Below, piece after piece: positions 44,799-53,924 of a stretch of DNA of 64,000 nucleotides. A model generated the notes under the pieces. The model was given only the letters and a program-made list of their open reading frames with translations, had not been told where the DNA came from and made no database searches. The stretch spans positions 1 to 64,000 of the forward strand of contig CANFST010000001.1 in NCBI GenBank assembly GCA_947449695.1. Reading direction: 5' to 3'. The number at the start of each line of letters is the position of its first letter. The first letter of the stretch is position 1. A program made the translations under genes and the position numbers. Source of the stretch: Chitinophagales bacterium (GTDB taxonomy: Bacteria; Bacteroidota; Bacteroidia; Chitinophagales; CAIODY01).

Positions 44799-44893
44799 GA
44801 AGGAAAGTTATTTGTTAATGGTTATTTGTTAATTGAAAATACGACGACAGTTCTTTCTTAACTTTAAGAACTTGAAAAACTTTACAAACTGAA

Positions 44894-45610
44894 TTATTGT
44901 TCCCAAGCAATCTTCACAAAATCTTTCAGCATTTCAGTTTTTGTTTTCTTTGCTTTGTTGAAATCCATGCTGTAAAAAGTGAGGTACAAACTTTTTGGCG
45001 CTTCTGCAATTTTAATTTTTGCATTTTCTTCATCGTTATAAAAAGCTTTAACAGTTCGTGTGCAAGTAATTACTCCACCTTTCTTTTCAACTTTATCAAA
45101 GCTATTATCATTATCATTTTTGTAGTACCAATTGTAACACAATTCAGGATTGATGCGAATTAATTTATCTTCATTATCAGGTTTTTCAACAAAAGTTTTT
45201 TCCGCTTTCCCTTTTTTCTTATCTGCTTTTGGGGTTTCTTCTTCATCCTGATTTTCATCCGAATTTTTAGCTTTTACTTTCGGTGCTGGCTTACCTTTTA
45301 CTACAGGTTTAGGAAAACTATTTTGGTACACTTCGATGGAATCAATGGCATCTTCATTTTTAAATTGCTTGTAAACAGTGCTTTTAAATGCAGCATTAGT
45401 CCATATTTCAGCTGATGTTGCATTGCTGATTTCAAACACAATTTCAAATGGTGCTTTTTTCAAAGAGCATTTGTGGTCTTCAATAGCCACTTCTTTTCCT
45501 TTTTGAAAAATTTTAAACGTAACTGATTTTACTTTTGGTGCTGGTGCAAAAGCACACAATGCAGCAATAAAAACTGAAGCAAGAATTGTTTTAGAAAAAT
45601 GTTGAGTCAT
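44894..45610 (-). CDS. exported protein of unknown function
   Basis: A 238-residue protein with a signal peptide (ILASVFIAALCAFAPAP). An N-terminal domain of about 85 residues (VKSVTFKIFQKGKEVAI ... FEIVFEISNATSAEIWTN) may be a beta sandwich. A Lys/Glu/Asp-rich linker (about 105-150: AKNSDENQDEEETPKADKKKG) then leads to a C-terminal part ending MLKDFVKIAWEQ. I recognise no family. It lies 12 bases after pyrG in the same direction and is probably cotranscribed with it, although a functional link is not obvious. Confidence 0.7.
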   Translation of the reverse strand: MTQHFSKTILASVFIAALCAFAPAPKVKSVTFKIFQKGKEVAIEDHKCSLKKAPFEIVFEISNATSAEIWTNAAFKSTVYKQFKNEDAIDSIEVYQNSFPKPVVKGKPAPKVKAKNSDENQDEEETPKADKKKGKAEKTFVEKPDNEDKLIRINPELCYNWYYKNDNDNSFDKVEKKGGVITCTRTVKAFYNDEENAKIKIAEAPKSLYLTFYSMDFNKAKKTKTEMLKDFVKIAWEQ

Positions 45611-45622
45611 AAAATTATTTTG

Positions 45623-47269
45623 TTAAAGAGAAAAATTTTCGTGTTGCAATTGGGTACTTTTCTTATGCTCTTTGTGCTTCAAAGCAGCAGCAATGAATGA
45701 AACAAAGAGTGGATGCGGATTTTCAACAGTTGATTTTAATTCAGGATGAAATTGCACACCGATAAAATATGGATGATTTTTTAGTTCAACAATTTCAACC
45801 AAATTTCTTTTTGTGTTCACACCAGTTGCAATCAACCCTGCATCTTCCAATTGATTTCTGTACTCATTATTAAATTCATAACGATGACGATGACGCTCTT
45901 GAATGTGTTTGTGTTTGTATGATTTCAATGCAATTGAATCATCGCTCAAATCGCAATCATAAGCCCCCAAACGCATGGTGCCGCCCTTTGCGCTGATGTT
46001 GCGTTGGTCTTCCATCATGTGAATCACAGGATTTTTTGTATCGTTACTCACTTCAGTTGTATGTGCATCTTTCAATCCTAAAACATTTCTTGCAAATTCA
46101 ATCACAGCGCATTGCATGCCAAAACAAATACCAAAGAATGGAATTTTACTTTCACGAATATATTTGATAGAAGCAATTTTACCTTCAATGCCTCTGCCAC
46201 CAAAACCAGGCGCAACAAGCACTCCATCCAAATGCCCCAATTTTTCATGAAAATTTTCTTCAGTTAAATATTCGCTATGAATAGTTTCCACTCTCACTTT
46301 GCATTCGTTGCTTACACCTGCATGAATAAACGCTTCGTGAATAGATTTGTAAGCATCTTGCAGTTCAACATATTTCCCTACCAACCCAATCGTTACTTCT
46401 TCTTTTGGGTTTTTTAATTTATTCAAAAAGCCTGTCCATTTTTTTAAATCAGGCTCTACTTCGCTTGATAATCCTAATTTATCCAACACAGTTTTATCCA
46501 ATTGCTCTCTCAACATTTCCATCGGCACTGAATAAATAGAATCAGCATCACGGGCTTCAATTACACTGTTTACGGTAACATTGCAGAACAATGCCAACTT
46601 GCGACGAATGTCCATATTCAATGGATGTTCAGTTCTACAAACTAAAATGTCTGGTTGAATTCCAACTTCCAACAAATCTTTTACAGAATGTTGTGTAGGT
46701 TTTGTTTTTAATTCTTTTGCTGCACTTAAATAAGGAATCAAAGTAAGATGAATCACTAAAGCATTTTGATTTCCTTTCTCCCATTTTAATTGACGGATAG
46801 ATTCAATGAATGGTAAAGATTCAATATCGCCAACTGTGCCACCGATTTCAGTGATGATAATATCGTATTCGCCAGTAACACTTAATGCAGTGATTCGGCG
46901 TTTAATTTCATTAGTAATGTGAGGAATTACTTGCACAGTTTTTCCTAAGAAAACACCTTCACGTTCATGATTAATAACGGTTTGGTAAATTTTCCCAGTG
47001 GTTACATTGTTAGCCTGCGATGTAGGAATATTTAAAAAACGTTCATAATGACCTAAGTCCAAATCAGTCTCAGCACCATCATCGGTTACATAACATTCGC
47101 CATGCTCGTAAGGATTTAACGTGCCTGGGTCAACATTAATGTAAGGGTCGAATTTTTGGATAGTAACTCGATAACCTCGAGCCTGTAAGAGTTTTGCAAG
47201 AGATGCCGCAACAATCCCTTTTCCTAATGATGATGAAACACCGCCTGTAACAAAAATATACTTCGTCAT
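45623..47269 (-). CDS. pyrG: CTP synthase
   Basis: Makes CTP from UTP with ATP and glutamine. The 548 residues start with TKYIFVTGGVSSSLGKGI, the synthetase P-loop, and contain DPYINVDPGTLNPYEHGE and the EIGGTVGDIESLPF segment. The C-terminal glutaminase domain has GICFGMQCAV (nucleophile cysteine near 380) and GVQFHPEL (catalytic His and Glu). The length and all motifs are normal for the family. Confidence 0.97.
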   Translation of the reverse strand: MTKYIFVTGGVSSSLGKGIVAASLAKLLQARGYRVTIQKFDPYINVDPGTLNPYEHGECYVTDDGAETDLDLGHYERFLNIPTSQANNVTTGKIYQTVINHEREGVFLGKTVQVIPHITNEIKRRITALSVTGEYDIIITEIGGTVGDIESLPFIESIRQLKWEKGNQNALVIHLTLIPYLSAAKELKTKPTQHSVKDLLEVGIQPDILVCRTEHPLNMDIRRKLALFCNVTVNSVIEARDADSIYSVPMEMLREQLDKTVLDKLGLSSEVEPDLKKWTGFLNKLKNPKEEVTIGLVGKYVELQDAYKSIHEAFIHAGVSNECKVRVETIHSEYLTEENFHEKLGHLDGVLVAPGFGGRGIEGKIASIKYIRESKIPFFGICFGMQCAVIEFARNVLGLKDAHTTEVSNDTKNPVIHMMEDQRNISAKGGTMRLGAYDCDLSDDSIALKSYKHKHIQERHRHRYEFNNEYRNQLEDAGLIATGVNTKRNLVEIVELKNHPYFIGVQFHPELKSTVENPHPLFVSFIAAALKHKEHKKSTQLQHENFSL

Positions 47270-47384
47270 AACGGGATGTAAAATTAAAAGGTTTTAATGA
47301 GCTTTTCTTTTTTAATAAGAAATTGTTTGAAAATAATTTTGCACGTTGTGTTAAGAACTATTTCAAAGCTTCTTAATTAAAATT

Positions 47385-47420
47385 CATCATACAAAACTTA
47401 TTCATTTACTTCGTATGATG
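47385..47420 (-). terminator. weak hairpin at the end of the efflux operon
   Basis: CATCATAC (47385-47392) and GTATGATG (47413-47420) are exact reverse complements with a 20-base loop. One arm lies in the last codons of the efflux pump gene, and the minus-strand sequence after the stem is AATTTTAATT. It may end the leftward operon; the long loop makes this uncertain. Confidence 0.3.
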
Positions 47421-50400
47421 CCCATGCAAATGATGTGCTGTTACCAACTTACGATGAATAAAGCTTTGCACTAAGCTATAAATCACTGGCAAAATCAACA
47501 AAGTTAAAATGGTGGAAGTAACCAATCCGCCGATGACAACAATAGCTAATGGTTTTTGAGTTTCGCTACCAATACCGGTGCTAACAGCAGCTGGCAACAA
47601 ACCAATCATCGCCATCAAAGCAGTCATCACCACTGGTCTAACACGACTTGCCACTCCATGACGAATGGCTTCGTGCAGCGTCATTTTTGCTTCTAAATTT
47701 TTCTTAAATACTGAAACAATGATTACTCCATTTTGAATACAAACACCAAACAAAGCAATGAAGCCTATTCCAGCAGAAATGCTAAAATTCATTTTAGTAA
47801 TGTGCAACGCCAAAATACCACCAATCAAAGCAAATGGCACATTCAAAATAACCAATGTGGCATCTTTCGCATTGCCAAATGTGATGAACAAAATCAAGAA
47901 AATTACCAGCAAACAAATTGGAACAACTTTAGCCAAAGTGTTTGTTGCACGAATTTGATTTTCAAATTCACCATTCCATGTAACGCTGTAACCCGTGCCA
48001 ATATTCACTTTCGCAGCTACTTTTTCTTGCGCTTCTTTAATTGTGCTTCCTAAATCTCTATCACGAACAGAAAATTTTACAGCGATGTAGCGTTGATTAT
48101 TATCGCGATAAATAAATGCAGGACCAGTGATAGTTTTGATTTCAGCAATTTCTTTAATTGGAATTTTTGAACCATTGTTTGCAGGAATCATCAAGTTCAT
48201 AATTTTGTCGTAGCTATCTCTAAAATCTTTTTGATAACGAATCCGAATATCAAAATGTTTTTCTTCCTGATACAGTTCTGTAGCGGCTTTACCACCAATT
48301 GCCATTTCAATTACGGCTTGTGCATCGGCAGTGGTTACACCATACAATGCCATTTTTTGTTGGTCTAATTCAATGCGAAATTCAGGCTGACCAAGGTTTC
48401 TAAGAATTCCTAAATCAGTTGCGCCTCTTACAGTTTTCAAAATATCCATTATCGAATCGGCTTTTTTATCTAACACCTGAAAATTTGGTCCGAAAATTTT
48501 CACCGCCATCGAAGCTGGAACGCCTGCTACTGCTTCTTCTACGTTATCTCTAATGGGTTGTGAATAGTTGAGAATGCAACCTGGAATTTTGCTCAATTGC
48601 GAATCTAATGAGGTAATCAATCCATCAGTTGTAACGCCTTTAGGCCAATCTTTCTTTTGCTTTAAATCCACTGCAATTTCAACATTGTAAAAACCTTTGG
48701 GGTCAGTACCATCATTGGTTCTGCCTACTTGCGCCATGGTGTGATTCACTTCTGGAAATTTGCGAATGATGTTCGTCATTTTCTCCGAATATTTTAATGA
48801 TTGGCTCAACGAAGTACTCATCGGATATTGTGATTTCACCCATAATGCGCCTTCATCTAATTGTGGCAAAAATTCAGAACCTAACCATTTGGATGAAATA
48901 AATGTGAGCACCATAAATGCGATAGCAATTCCTAAACTCAATTTTTTGAAACGATAAGTTTTATCAAACATTTTCATGGTTGAATTGGTGATAAATTCAA
49001 CAAAGAAATTGTGTTTCTCTTTTACATTTTTGCGCAACAAAATCGAACTCAAAGCAGGCACTAAAGTAAGCGTATAAACCAATGCCCCTAACAAGGCAAA
49101 ACCCAATGTGTAAGCCAGTGGAGCAAACATTTTTCCTTCCACTTTTTGAAATGCAAAAATCGGAATTAAACAAGTGATGATGATTAATTTTGAAAAGAAA
49201 ATCGATTTACCCATTTCAGCTCCGATACTTTTAAACAAACCTAATTTTGCCAAGTTGTTAAATTTTTCCATGCCCACTTCCTTGGCCTTATGGTCGAGCA
49301 CCACAAAAATGCCCTCGACCATTACGACGGCTCCATCAATAATAATCCCAAAGTCTATAGCGCCCATGGATAGCAGGTTTGCGGTCATTCCTTTTAATCG
49401 CATCAACATAAATGCAAACAACAACGCCAGCGGAATCACAATGGAAACTACAATTGTTGTGCGCCAATCTGCCATGAAAATCAACACAATAAATGTTACC
49501 AGCAAAATGCCTTCAATCAAGTTGTGAATAACTGTTTCGGTACAAAAATCCATCAAGTTTGTTCGGTCGTAAAACGTTTCAATTTTTACACCTTGGGGCA
49601 AAATTCTTTCATTCAAATCTTTCACTTTCGCTCTGATTTTTTCTAACACTTCAGTTGGATTTTCGCCTTTTCGCATCACAATAATTCCTTCCACCACATC
49701 ATGTAAAGTGTCTTTGGAAGCCTGTCCCAGCCTTGGCAAACCACTTTCTTTCACCTCTGCCACATTACTCACTTTTATTGGCACATCTTTGATGTTGGTT
49801 ACAATTACATTTTCGATGTCAGAAATATTATTCAACAAACCGATGCCACGAACTACATATGCTTGTCCATTTTTTTCAATCACATCACCACCTACGTTGA
49901 TGTTGCTTTTTGAAACAGCATTATACACATCCAACGATGTAAGATTGTATTTAGCAAGCATTTGCGGATTCACCGCTATCTCGTAAGATTTTTCTTCGCC
50001 ACCAAAACTGTTCACATCTGCCACACCTTGAATGCGTTTGAATTCTTTATCCAAAGTCCATTCTTGAATCGTTGTCAAATCATGAATGGAAGCTGTTTTG
50101 CTTTTTAAAGTGTAACGAAAAACTTCACCTGTAGGTCCGTAAGGTGGCTCTACTTCTGGTCTTACGCCATCTGGCAAATCAGCATTTACAATTCGACTCA
50201 TCACTTGTTGTCGAGCAAATGCATCTTCCGTAACATCGTCGTCAAAAATTATTCGGATGTAGGAAAGTCCGAAAGAGCTTGTTGTACGAAGGTTTGCCTT
50301 TTTCTGCACCGTATTCAAAACTGTTTCTAAAGGAATGGTTACAAACTTTTCCATCTCCTCGGCGCTGCGACCAGGCCATTGAGTGATGATGATAATTTGC

Positions 50401-50543
50401 GTATTCGTTACATCTGGAAATGTTTCAATTGGCGTATTCAAATAGCTCACAACGCCAATGACTGCAAGGATTCCAGTCATAAAGAAAACAAAATAGCGAT
50501 GGCGTAATGAGAAATGAATGATAGCTTTTATAAACTTATTCAT
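47406..50543 (-). CDS. czcA: heavy-metal efflux RND pump, CzcA type
   Basis: The inner-membrane proton-driven pump of a metal efflux complex, 1045 residues with twelve predicted helices and two large periplasmic loops. Helix 4 carries GAIDFGIIIDGAVVMVE (D397, D403, E410), the pattern of pumps for divalent Co, Zn or Ni; CusA-type pumps for Cu/Ag differ here. RLGQASKD and GVCIQNGVIIVSVF are family segments. The tail ends in a histidine-rich HHLHGHHTK that could bind metal. It is the last gene of an operon with an adaptor 51 bases upstream and a TolC-type channel before that. The metal cannot be fixed from sequence. Confidence 0.9.
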   Translation of the reverse strand: MNKFIKAIIHFSLRHRYFVFFMTGILAVIGVVSYLNTPIETFPDVTNTQIIIITQWPGRSAEEMEKFVTIPLETVLNTVQKKANLRTTSSFGLSYIRIIFDDDVTEDAFARQQVMSRIVNADLPDGVRPEVEPPYGPTGEVFRYTLKSKTASIHDLTTIQEWTLDKEFKRIQGVADVNSFGGEEKSYEIAVNPQMLAKYNLTSLDVYNAVSKSNINVGGDVIEKNGQAYVVRGIGLLNNISDIENVIVTNIKDVPIKVSNVAEVKESGLPRLGQASKDTLHDVVEGIIVMRKGENPTEVLEKIRAKVKDLNERILPQGVKIETFYDRTNLMDFCTETVIHNLIEGILLVTFIVLIFMADWRTTIVVSIVIPLALLFAFMLMRLKGMTANLLSMGAIDFGIIIDGAVVMVEGIFVVLDHKAKEVGMEKFNNLAKLGLFKSIGAEMGKSIFFSKLIIITCLIPIFAFQKVEGKMFAPLAYTLGFALLGALVYTLTLVPALSSILLRKNVKEKHNFFVEFITNSTMKMFDKTYRFKKLSLGIAIAFMVLTFISSKWLGSEFLPQLDEGALWVKSQYPMSTSLSQSLKYSEKMTNIIRKFPEVNHTMAQVGRTNDGTDPKGFYNVEIAVDLKQKKDWPKGVTTDGLITSLDSQLSKIPGCILNYSQPIRDNVEEAVAGVPASMAVKIFGPNFQVLDKKADSIMDILKTVRGATDLGILRNLGQPEFRIELDQQKMALYGVTTADAQAVIEMAIGGKAATELYQEEKHFDIRIRYQKDFRDSYDKIMNLMIPANNGSKIPIKEIAEIKTITGPAFIYRDNNQRYIAVKFSVRDRDLGSTIKEAQEKVAAKVNIGTGYSVTWNGEFENQIRATNTLAKVVPICLLVIFLILFITFGNAKDATLVILNVPFALIGGILALHITKMNFSISAGIGFIALFGVCIQNGVIIVSVFKKNLEAKMTLHEAIRHGVASRVRPVVMTALMAMIGLLPAAVSTGIGSETQKPLAIVVIGGLVTSTILTLLILPVIYSLVQSFIHRKLVTAHHLHGHHTK

Positions 50544-50594
50544 AAGTTGTTGTTCGTTAATTTAATTTTGAAAATGTCATTTTAGATGACCATT

Positions 50595-51695
50595 CTAATT
50601 TTGTGTTAGTTGATTGTAAACCAACAATTGACCAGCCGACAATAATTTTTCTCCCTTCTGAATGCCGCTACGGACATAGGTTTTGCCTTCCACATCTTTG
50701 ATGATGTCAATTTTTGAAACATCCAAATCGCAATTGCCATTATATTTCACAATAAAGTATTTACCAAATTCAAAAATCACTGCAGCACTCGGAATTACAG
50801 TTGCTTCTAACTTTTCTTTGTTTGTTACAATCACTTGCGCAAACATATCTGGCTTCAACAACAATCCATCATTCGGTATGCGAACACGAACTTTCATCAC
50901 TTTATTATCCGGATCCAACACTTCACTCACCTTTTCTATTTTGCCTTTAAACACTTTGTCTTTATAAGCCAAAGTAGTGATGCTGGCTTCATAACCTTCT
51001 TTTACTTTTTCAATATCGCTTTCAAAAACATTTGCCATCACCCACACATCTTTCAAATCAGAAATGGTGAATAAATTATCGCCAGCATCAGTTCTTAAAG
51101 TCATGCCTGTTGTGATTTTTTTCTCTACCACATAACCATTGATGGGTGCTTTAATTACGTAATCGCTGCCTGTTCCATTGCTGCCATAAATCGAACCCAC
51201 ACTTTGATTTTTGGTGTAAGCTGATACTGCTTTTTCATAATTTTGTTTAGCTTCTAAATATTCTTTTTCGCTGTTGATACCGCTTTTGTAAAGCTGTTCA
51301 GCTTGTTCCATTGTTTTTTTTGAAATCTCCACATCAGCTTTTGAAGAAGCTAAATCGCTGTTTGTTCCAGCAATTTCAGCACTCTTCATCACTGCCAAAA
51401 TTTGACCAGCATGCACATAATCGCCCAAGCCCACTTTCACATCTAACACTTGTCCGCTGGCGTATGGAAAAATTTTAACTACTTTATCTTGGTTGTAAGT
51501 GATTTGCCCAGTGAGCGTTAGTTCATCCTTAATATTTTCCGAAGTGGCTTCGCTGATTTGCACTAAATGCTGCATGCTATCACTCAAACAATATTTGCTA
51601 TTATCGCTGTTTGCTGTTTCTGTTTTTTTAGATTGGCAAGCTTGCAAAGCCAATGCTGTGGCTGTAATTGCAACGATCTGTTTTAAATATTTCAT
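50595..51695 (-). CDS. czcB: RND efflux periplasmic adaptor, CzcB type
   Basis: A 366-residue membrane-fusion protein linking pump and outer-membrane channel. It has a lipoprotein-type signal (TATALALQAC), so it is probably lipid-anchored. The barrel-sandwich lipoyl half (VKIFPYASGQVLDVKVGLGDYVHAGQILAVM) is followed by a helical hairpin (about 120-165), the second lipoyl half (YVIKAPINGYVVEKKITTGM) and beta-barrel domains (VWVMANVFESDIEKVKEGYE). It is cotranscribed with the TolC-type gene before it and the pump after it. Confidence 0.9.
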   Translation of the reverse strand: MKYLKQIVAITATALALQACQSKKTETANSDNSKYCLSDSMQHLVQISEATSENIKDELTLTGQITYNQDKVVKIFPYASGQVLDVKVGLGDYVHAGQILAVMKSAEIAGTNSDLASSKADVEISKKTMEQAEQLYKSGINSEKEYLEAKQNYEKAVSAYTKNQSVGSIYGSNGTGSDYVIKAPINGYVVEKKITTGMTLRTDAGDNLFTISDLKDVWVMANVFESDIEKVKEGYEASITTLAYKDKVFKGKIEKVSEVLDPDNKVMKVRVRIPNDGLLLKPDMFAQVIVTNKEKLEATVIPSAAVIFEFGKYFIVKYNGNCDLDVSKIDIIKDVEGKTYVRSGIQKGEKLLSAGQLLVYNQLTQN

Positions 51696-51723
51696 CTTTT
51701 GTTTTGTTTTTAATTTTTAAAAA

Positions 51724-51796
51724 GTCATTGGTCATTTGACATTAGTCATTAGTAAAACCAAATCAACCCAATGACAAATGACTAGTGACTAATGAC
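51724..51796. repeat. inverted GTCATT-rich repeat inside the efflux operon
   Basis: Arms 51724-51751 and 51770-51796 are built from GTCATT words and are imperfect reverse complements of each other across an 18-base A/C-rich loop. The right arm includes the last codons and stop of the TolC-type gene, so its C-terminus (NVISH) is encoded by the repeat. A hairpin here could affect readthrough to the adaptor gene, or it could be a dispersed repeat. Confidence 0.6.
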
Positions 51797-53062
51797 GTTC
51801 TTCCCCACCGAAAAATTCACTTCTTCTATGGCATTATGTGTATCGTTTATCAACTGCAAAGCCTTTAGCTTAGTGTCTTTGTAAGTATCGAAGAAATCCA
51901 TCAACTCTAATAAACTCAAATTTCGTTGACGATAATTCAACAACATATTGTTCAACATTTCGTCATACTTTTTACCTAAATTTTCACTTACATTCTGATT
52001 CAGAGTTGCCGAACTTTTTAATTTCTGAACCGCCGATGTAACATCAGTTGCAACATTCTTTTCCAACTGCATTTGTTGCTCTTGCGATTGTGATAAAAAA
52101 CTTTTTGCGGCCTTTACATTTTTTCGGTTGGTGTTCAAAATCGGCAATGGCATTGAGATGGCCAGCCCCCAATAATCGGTGATATAATTACTGTTGTGGT
52201 CAAATTCAGGCCCTAAAGTTAAATCGGGCACTTCGCCAGCACGTTGCAAATCAACATTGTGTTGCTGTTGTAGTGTTTGCATTTGTTGAATTTTAAAATC
52301 GCTTCTATTGTCTTTTGCGATTAAAAACAAATTGCCAGCATCTAATTTTTCAACTGCTGCTGATGAAATTGAATCGCTCACCATCGGCATCACATAATTG
52401 TTTTCAGGCAATAGTAATAACTGACGCAATTCAGCTTCCACATCAATCAATTGTTTTTGATTTTGCAAACGATCATTTTTAGTGCTGAATAAATCAGCTT
52501 GCACTCTCAACAAATCTTTTGTTGCTGCATTTCCCACTTTTACTTGTTCGCTAATTGCATTGGTTAATTTTTCCAATTCCGTTATTTCATCAGCAAATAA
52601 TTTATCTGCTTCAATAAAATTTTTAGCGTTGAATAAATCTGAATGCAGCGTCAATCGTAGGTTTCGCAACAAATCATCCAATTGCAATTTGGCAATTTCA
52701 TAATTGTCTTTTGCAATGGCAACTGCTGCTTTGCGTTTTCCGCCTAATTTAATTAATTGTTGCACTTGCACATAAGTTTGCCCAGTGCTGGTGTTGTCGA
52801 AATATTTTTTAGTGTATTGATTGTAAATATTTTCATCAATATTCAACGTAGGATTATCCCATTTTTTTGCTTGGCTCACCAACGCCGAATAGGCATCAAT
52901 ATTATATTTCGCAGCCAAAATGGATAAATTTTTATCCATAAATATTTTTTCTGCTTGCTGAATATTTAATTTCAGTGTATCAGTATTATTAGTTTGTGCT
53001 GTAGCAAAATTTGCAATGAGCGCCAAACACATGAACAACATAAAATTGATGTACTTGAACAT
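51782..53062 (-). CDS. czcC: TolC-family outer-membrane efflux channel, CzcC type
   Basis: A 426-residue outer-membrane channel with a signal peptide (1-22, NFATAQ). Long amphipathic helices form the periplasmic barrel (LNIQQAEKIFMDKNLSILAAKYNID, LSLLELMDFFDTYKDTKLKALQL). The internal repeat of the family is visible as two similar halves, each with a LxxAxxxN start. It is the second gene of the leftward metal efflux operon. The last few codons overlap an inverted GTCATT repeat. Confidence 0.9.
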   Translation of the reverse strand: MFKYINFMLFMCLALIANFATAQTNNTDTLKLNIQQAEKIFMDKNLSILAAKYNIDAYSALVSQAKKWDNPTLNIDENIYNQYTKKYFDNTSTGQTYVQVQQLIKLGGKRKAAVAIAKDNYEIAKLQLDDLLRNLRLTLHSDLFNAKNFIEADKLFADEITELEKLTNAISEQVKVGNAATKDLLRVQADLFSTKNDRLQNQKQLIDVEAELRQLLLLPENNYVMPMVSDSISSAAVEKLDAGNLFLIAKDNRSDFKIQQMQTLQQQHNVDLQRAGEVPDLTLGPEFDHNSNYITDYWGLAISMPLPILNTNRKNVKAAKSFLSQSQEQQMQLEKNVATDVTSAVQKLKSSATLNQNVSENLGKKYDEMLNNMLLNYRQRNLSLLELMDFFDTYKDTKLKALQLINDTHNAIEEVNFSVGKNVISH

Positions 53063-53119
53063 TTTTAGAAATAAATTTTAGTAAATTATTTTGATTTGAG
53101 TTGCGTTGCCGAAAACAAA

Positions 53120-53524
53120 TCATATCAAAAACACGCCCAAAGTTGAGCATGAATGTAAGAAAGGCAAAACATTACATACGAAAATATTCGTCAATGAAAT
53201 GTTAGCTGTTGTATTTTCTTTGAAAGAAAAATTGAATTTATTGAAATAATTGGTTGTATGATTTTCTTGATTGCTTTCCGAAACATCATCATCGTCATCG
53301 CACAAACAAGAATATTCAGTTAAAATTACCACAGTTTTATGTGCGGAAGAAAATTTTGCAGAATGACTATGAGTAAGCTGTTGAGCCGATTTAGCAAATA
53401 AATTATTCCCCAAAAAGGAAAGCACCAATCCAATCAAAATGATGGATGAAATTTTCAGGATAATATTTATGCAGTTCGTTTTCAAGTGAAATATTGAATG
53501 CAAAAATATTAATAGTTTAATCAC
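53120..53524 (-). CDS. small protein leading the metal efflux operon
   Basis: A 134-residue protein with a hydrophobic segment (ISSIILIGLVLSFLGNNLFA) that would act as signal peptide or anchor. The following stretch is histidine-rich (QQLTHSHSAKFSSAHK), and a CLCDDDDD motif gives two cysteines and five aspartates. Such ligands suit a metal-binding periplasmic protein, comparable in position to small czc accessory proteins, but I do not recognise the family. It lies 57 bases before the channel gene in the same direction. The start is uncertain; a shorter form starting nearer the hydrophobic segment is possible. Confidence 0.55.
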   Translation of the reverse strand: MIKLLIFLHSIFHLKTNCINIILKISSIILIGLVLSFLGNNLFAKSAQQLTHSHSAKFSSAHKTVVILTEYSCLCDDDDDVSESNQENHTTNYFNKFNFSFKENTTANISLTNIFVCNVLPFLHSCSTLGVFLI

Positions 53525-53570
53525 TTAAATCAGCCAATCAAATCCTTAACTTGCTTTTAACATTCAAAAA

Positions 53571-53918
53571 TCACAAAGCATCTCTTAAATATCTTCCGCT
53601 CAAAGCGCTGATTCCGCCTACAATTGCGCCGATAAATGAATTGACGATCACCAATAACCAAACCCATTCGTGTTTAAAAAATAATTGGCTGATTCGTTTT
53701 GCCAAAATGAAATTATTCTGAAAACTAATCATTGAAATTATGATTGCCCACAAAAAAAATACTGCAAAAAATCCAACCAAAAATGCAGCGAATGGTTTTC
53801 GTTTTGCGCCTAAAAAACCGATTGCAAAAGTTGGAATCGCTAAAGTGTACCAAGGCAAGAAATATTGAAAAGCTGCTACCAATAAGGCTGTGATGAGAAT
53901 AAGGAAAATGTTTTTCAT
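53571..53918 (-). CDS. small membrane protein of unknown function
   Basis: A 115-residue protein with four predicted membrane helices (4-20, 23-40, 45-70, 85-108) and a basic loop (GAKRKP). It starts six bases after the penicillin acylase-family gene in the same direction, so the two are probably one transcript. I recognise no family. Confidence 0.7.
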   Translation of the reverse strand: MKNIFLILITALLVAAFQYFLPWYTLAIPTFAIGFLGAKRKPFAAFLVGFFAVFFLWAIIISMISFQNNFILAKRISQLFFKHEWVWLLVIVNSFIGAIVGGISALSGRYLRDAL

Positions 53919-53924
53919 GTTGAA

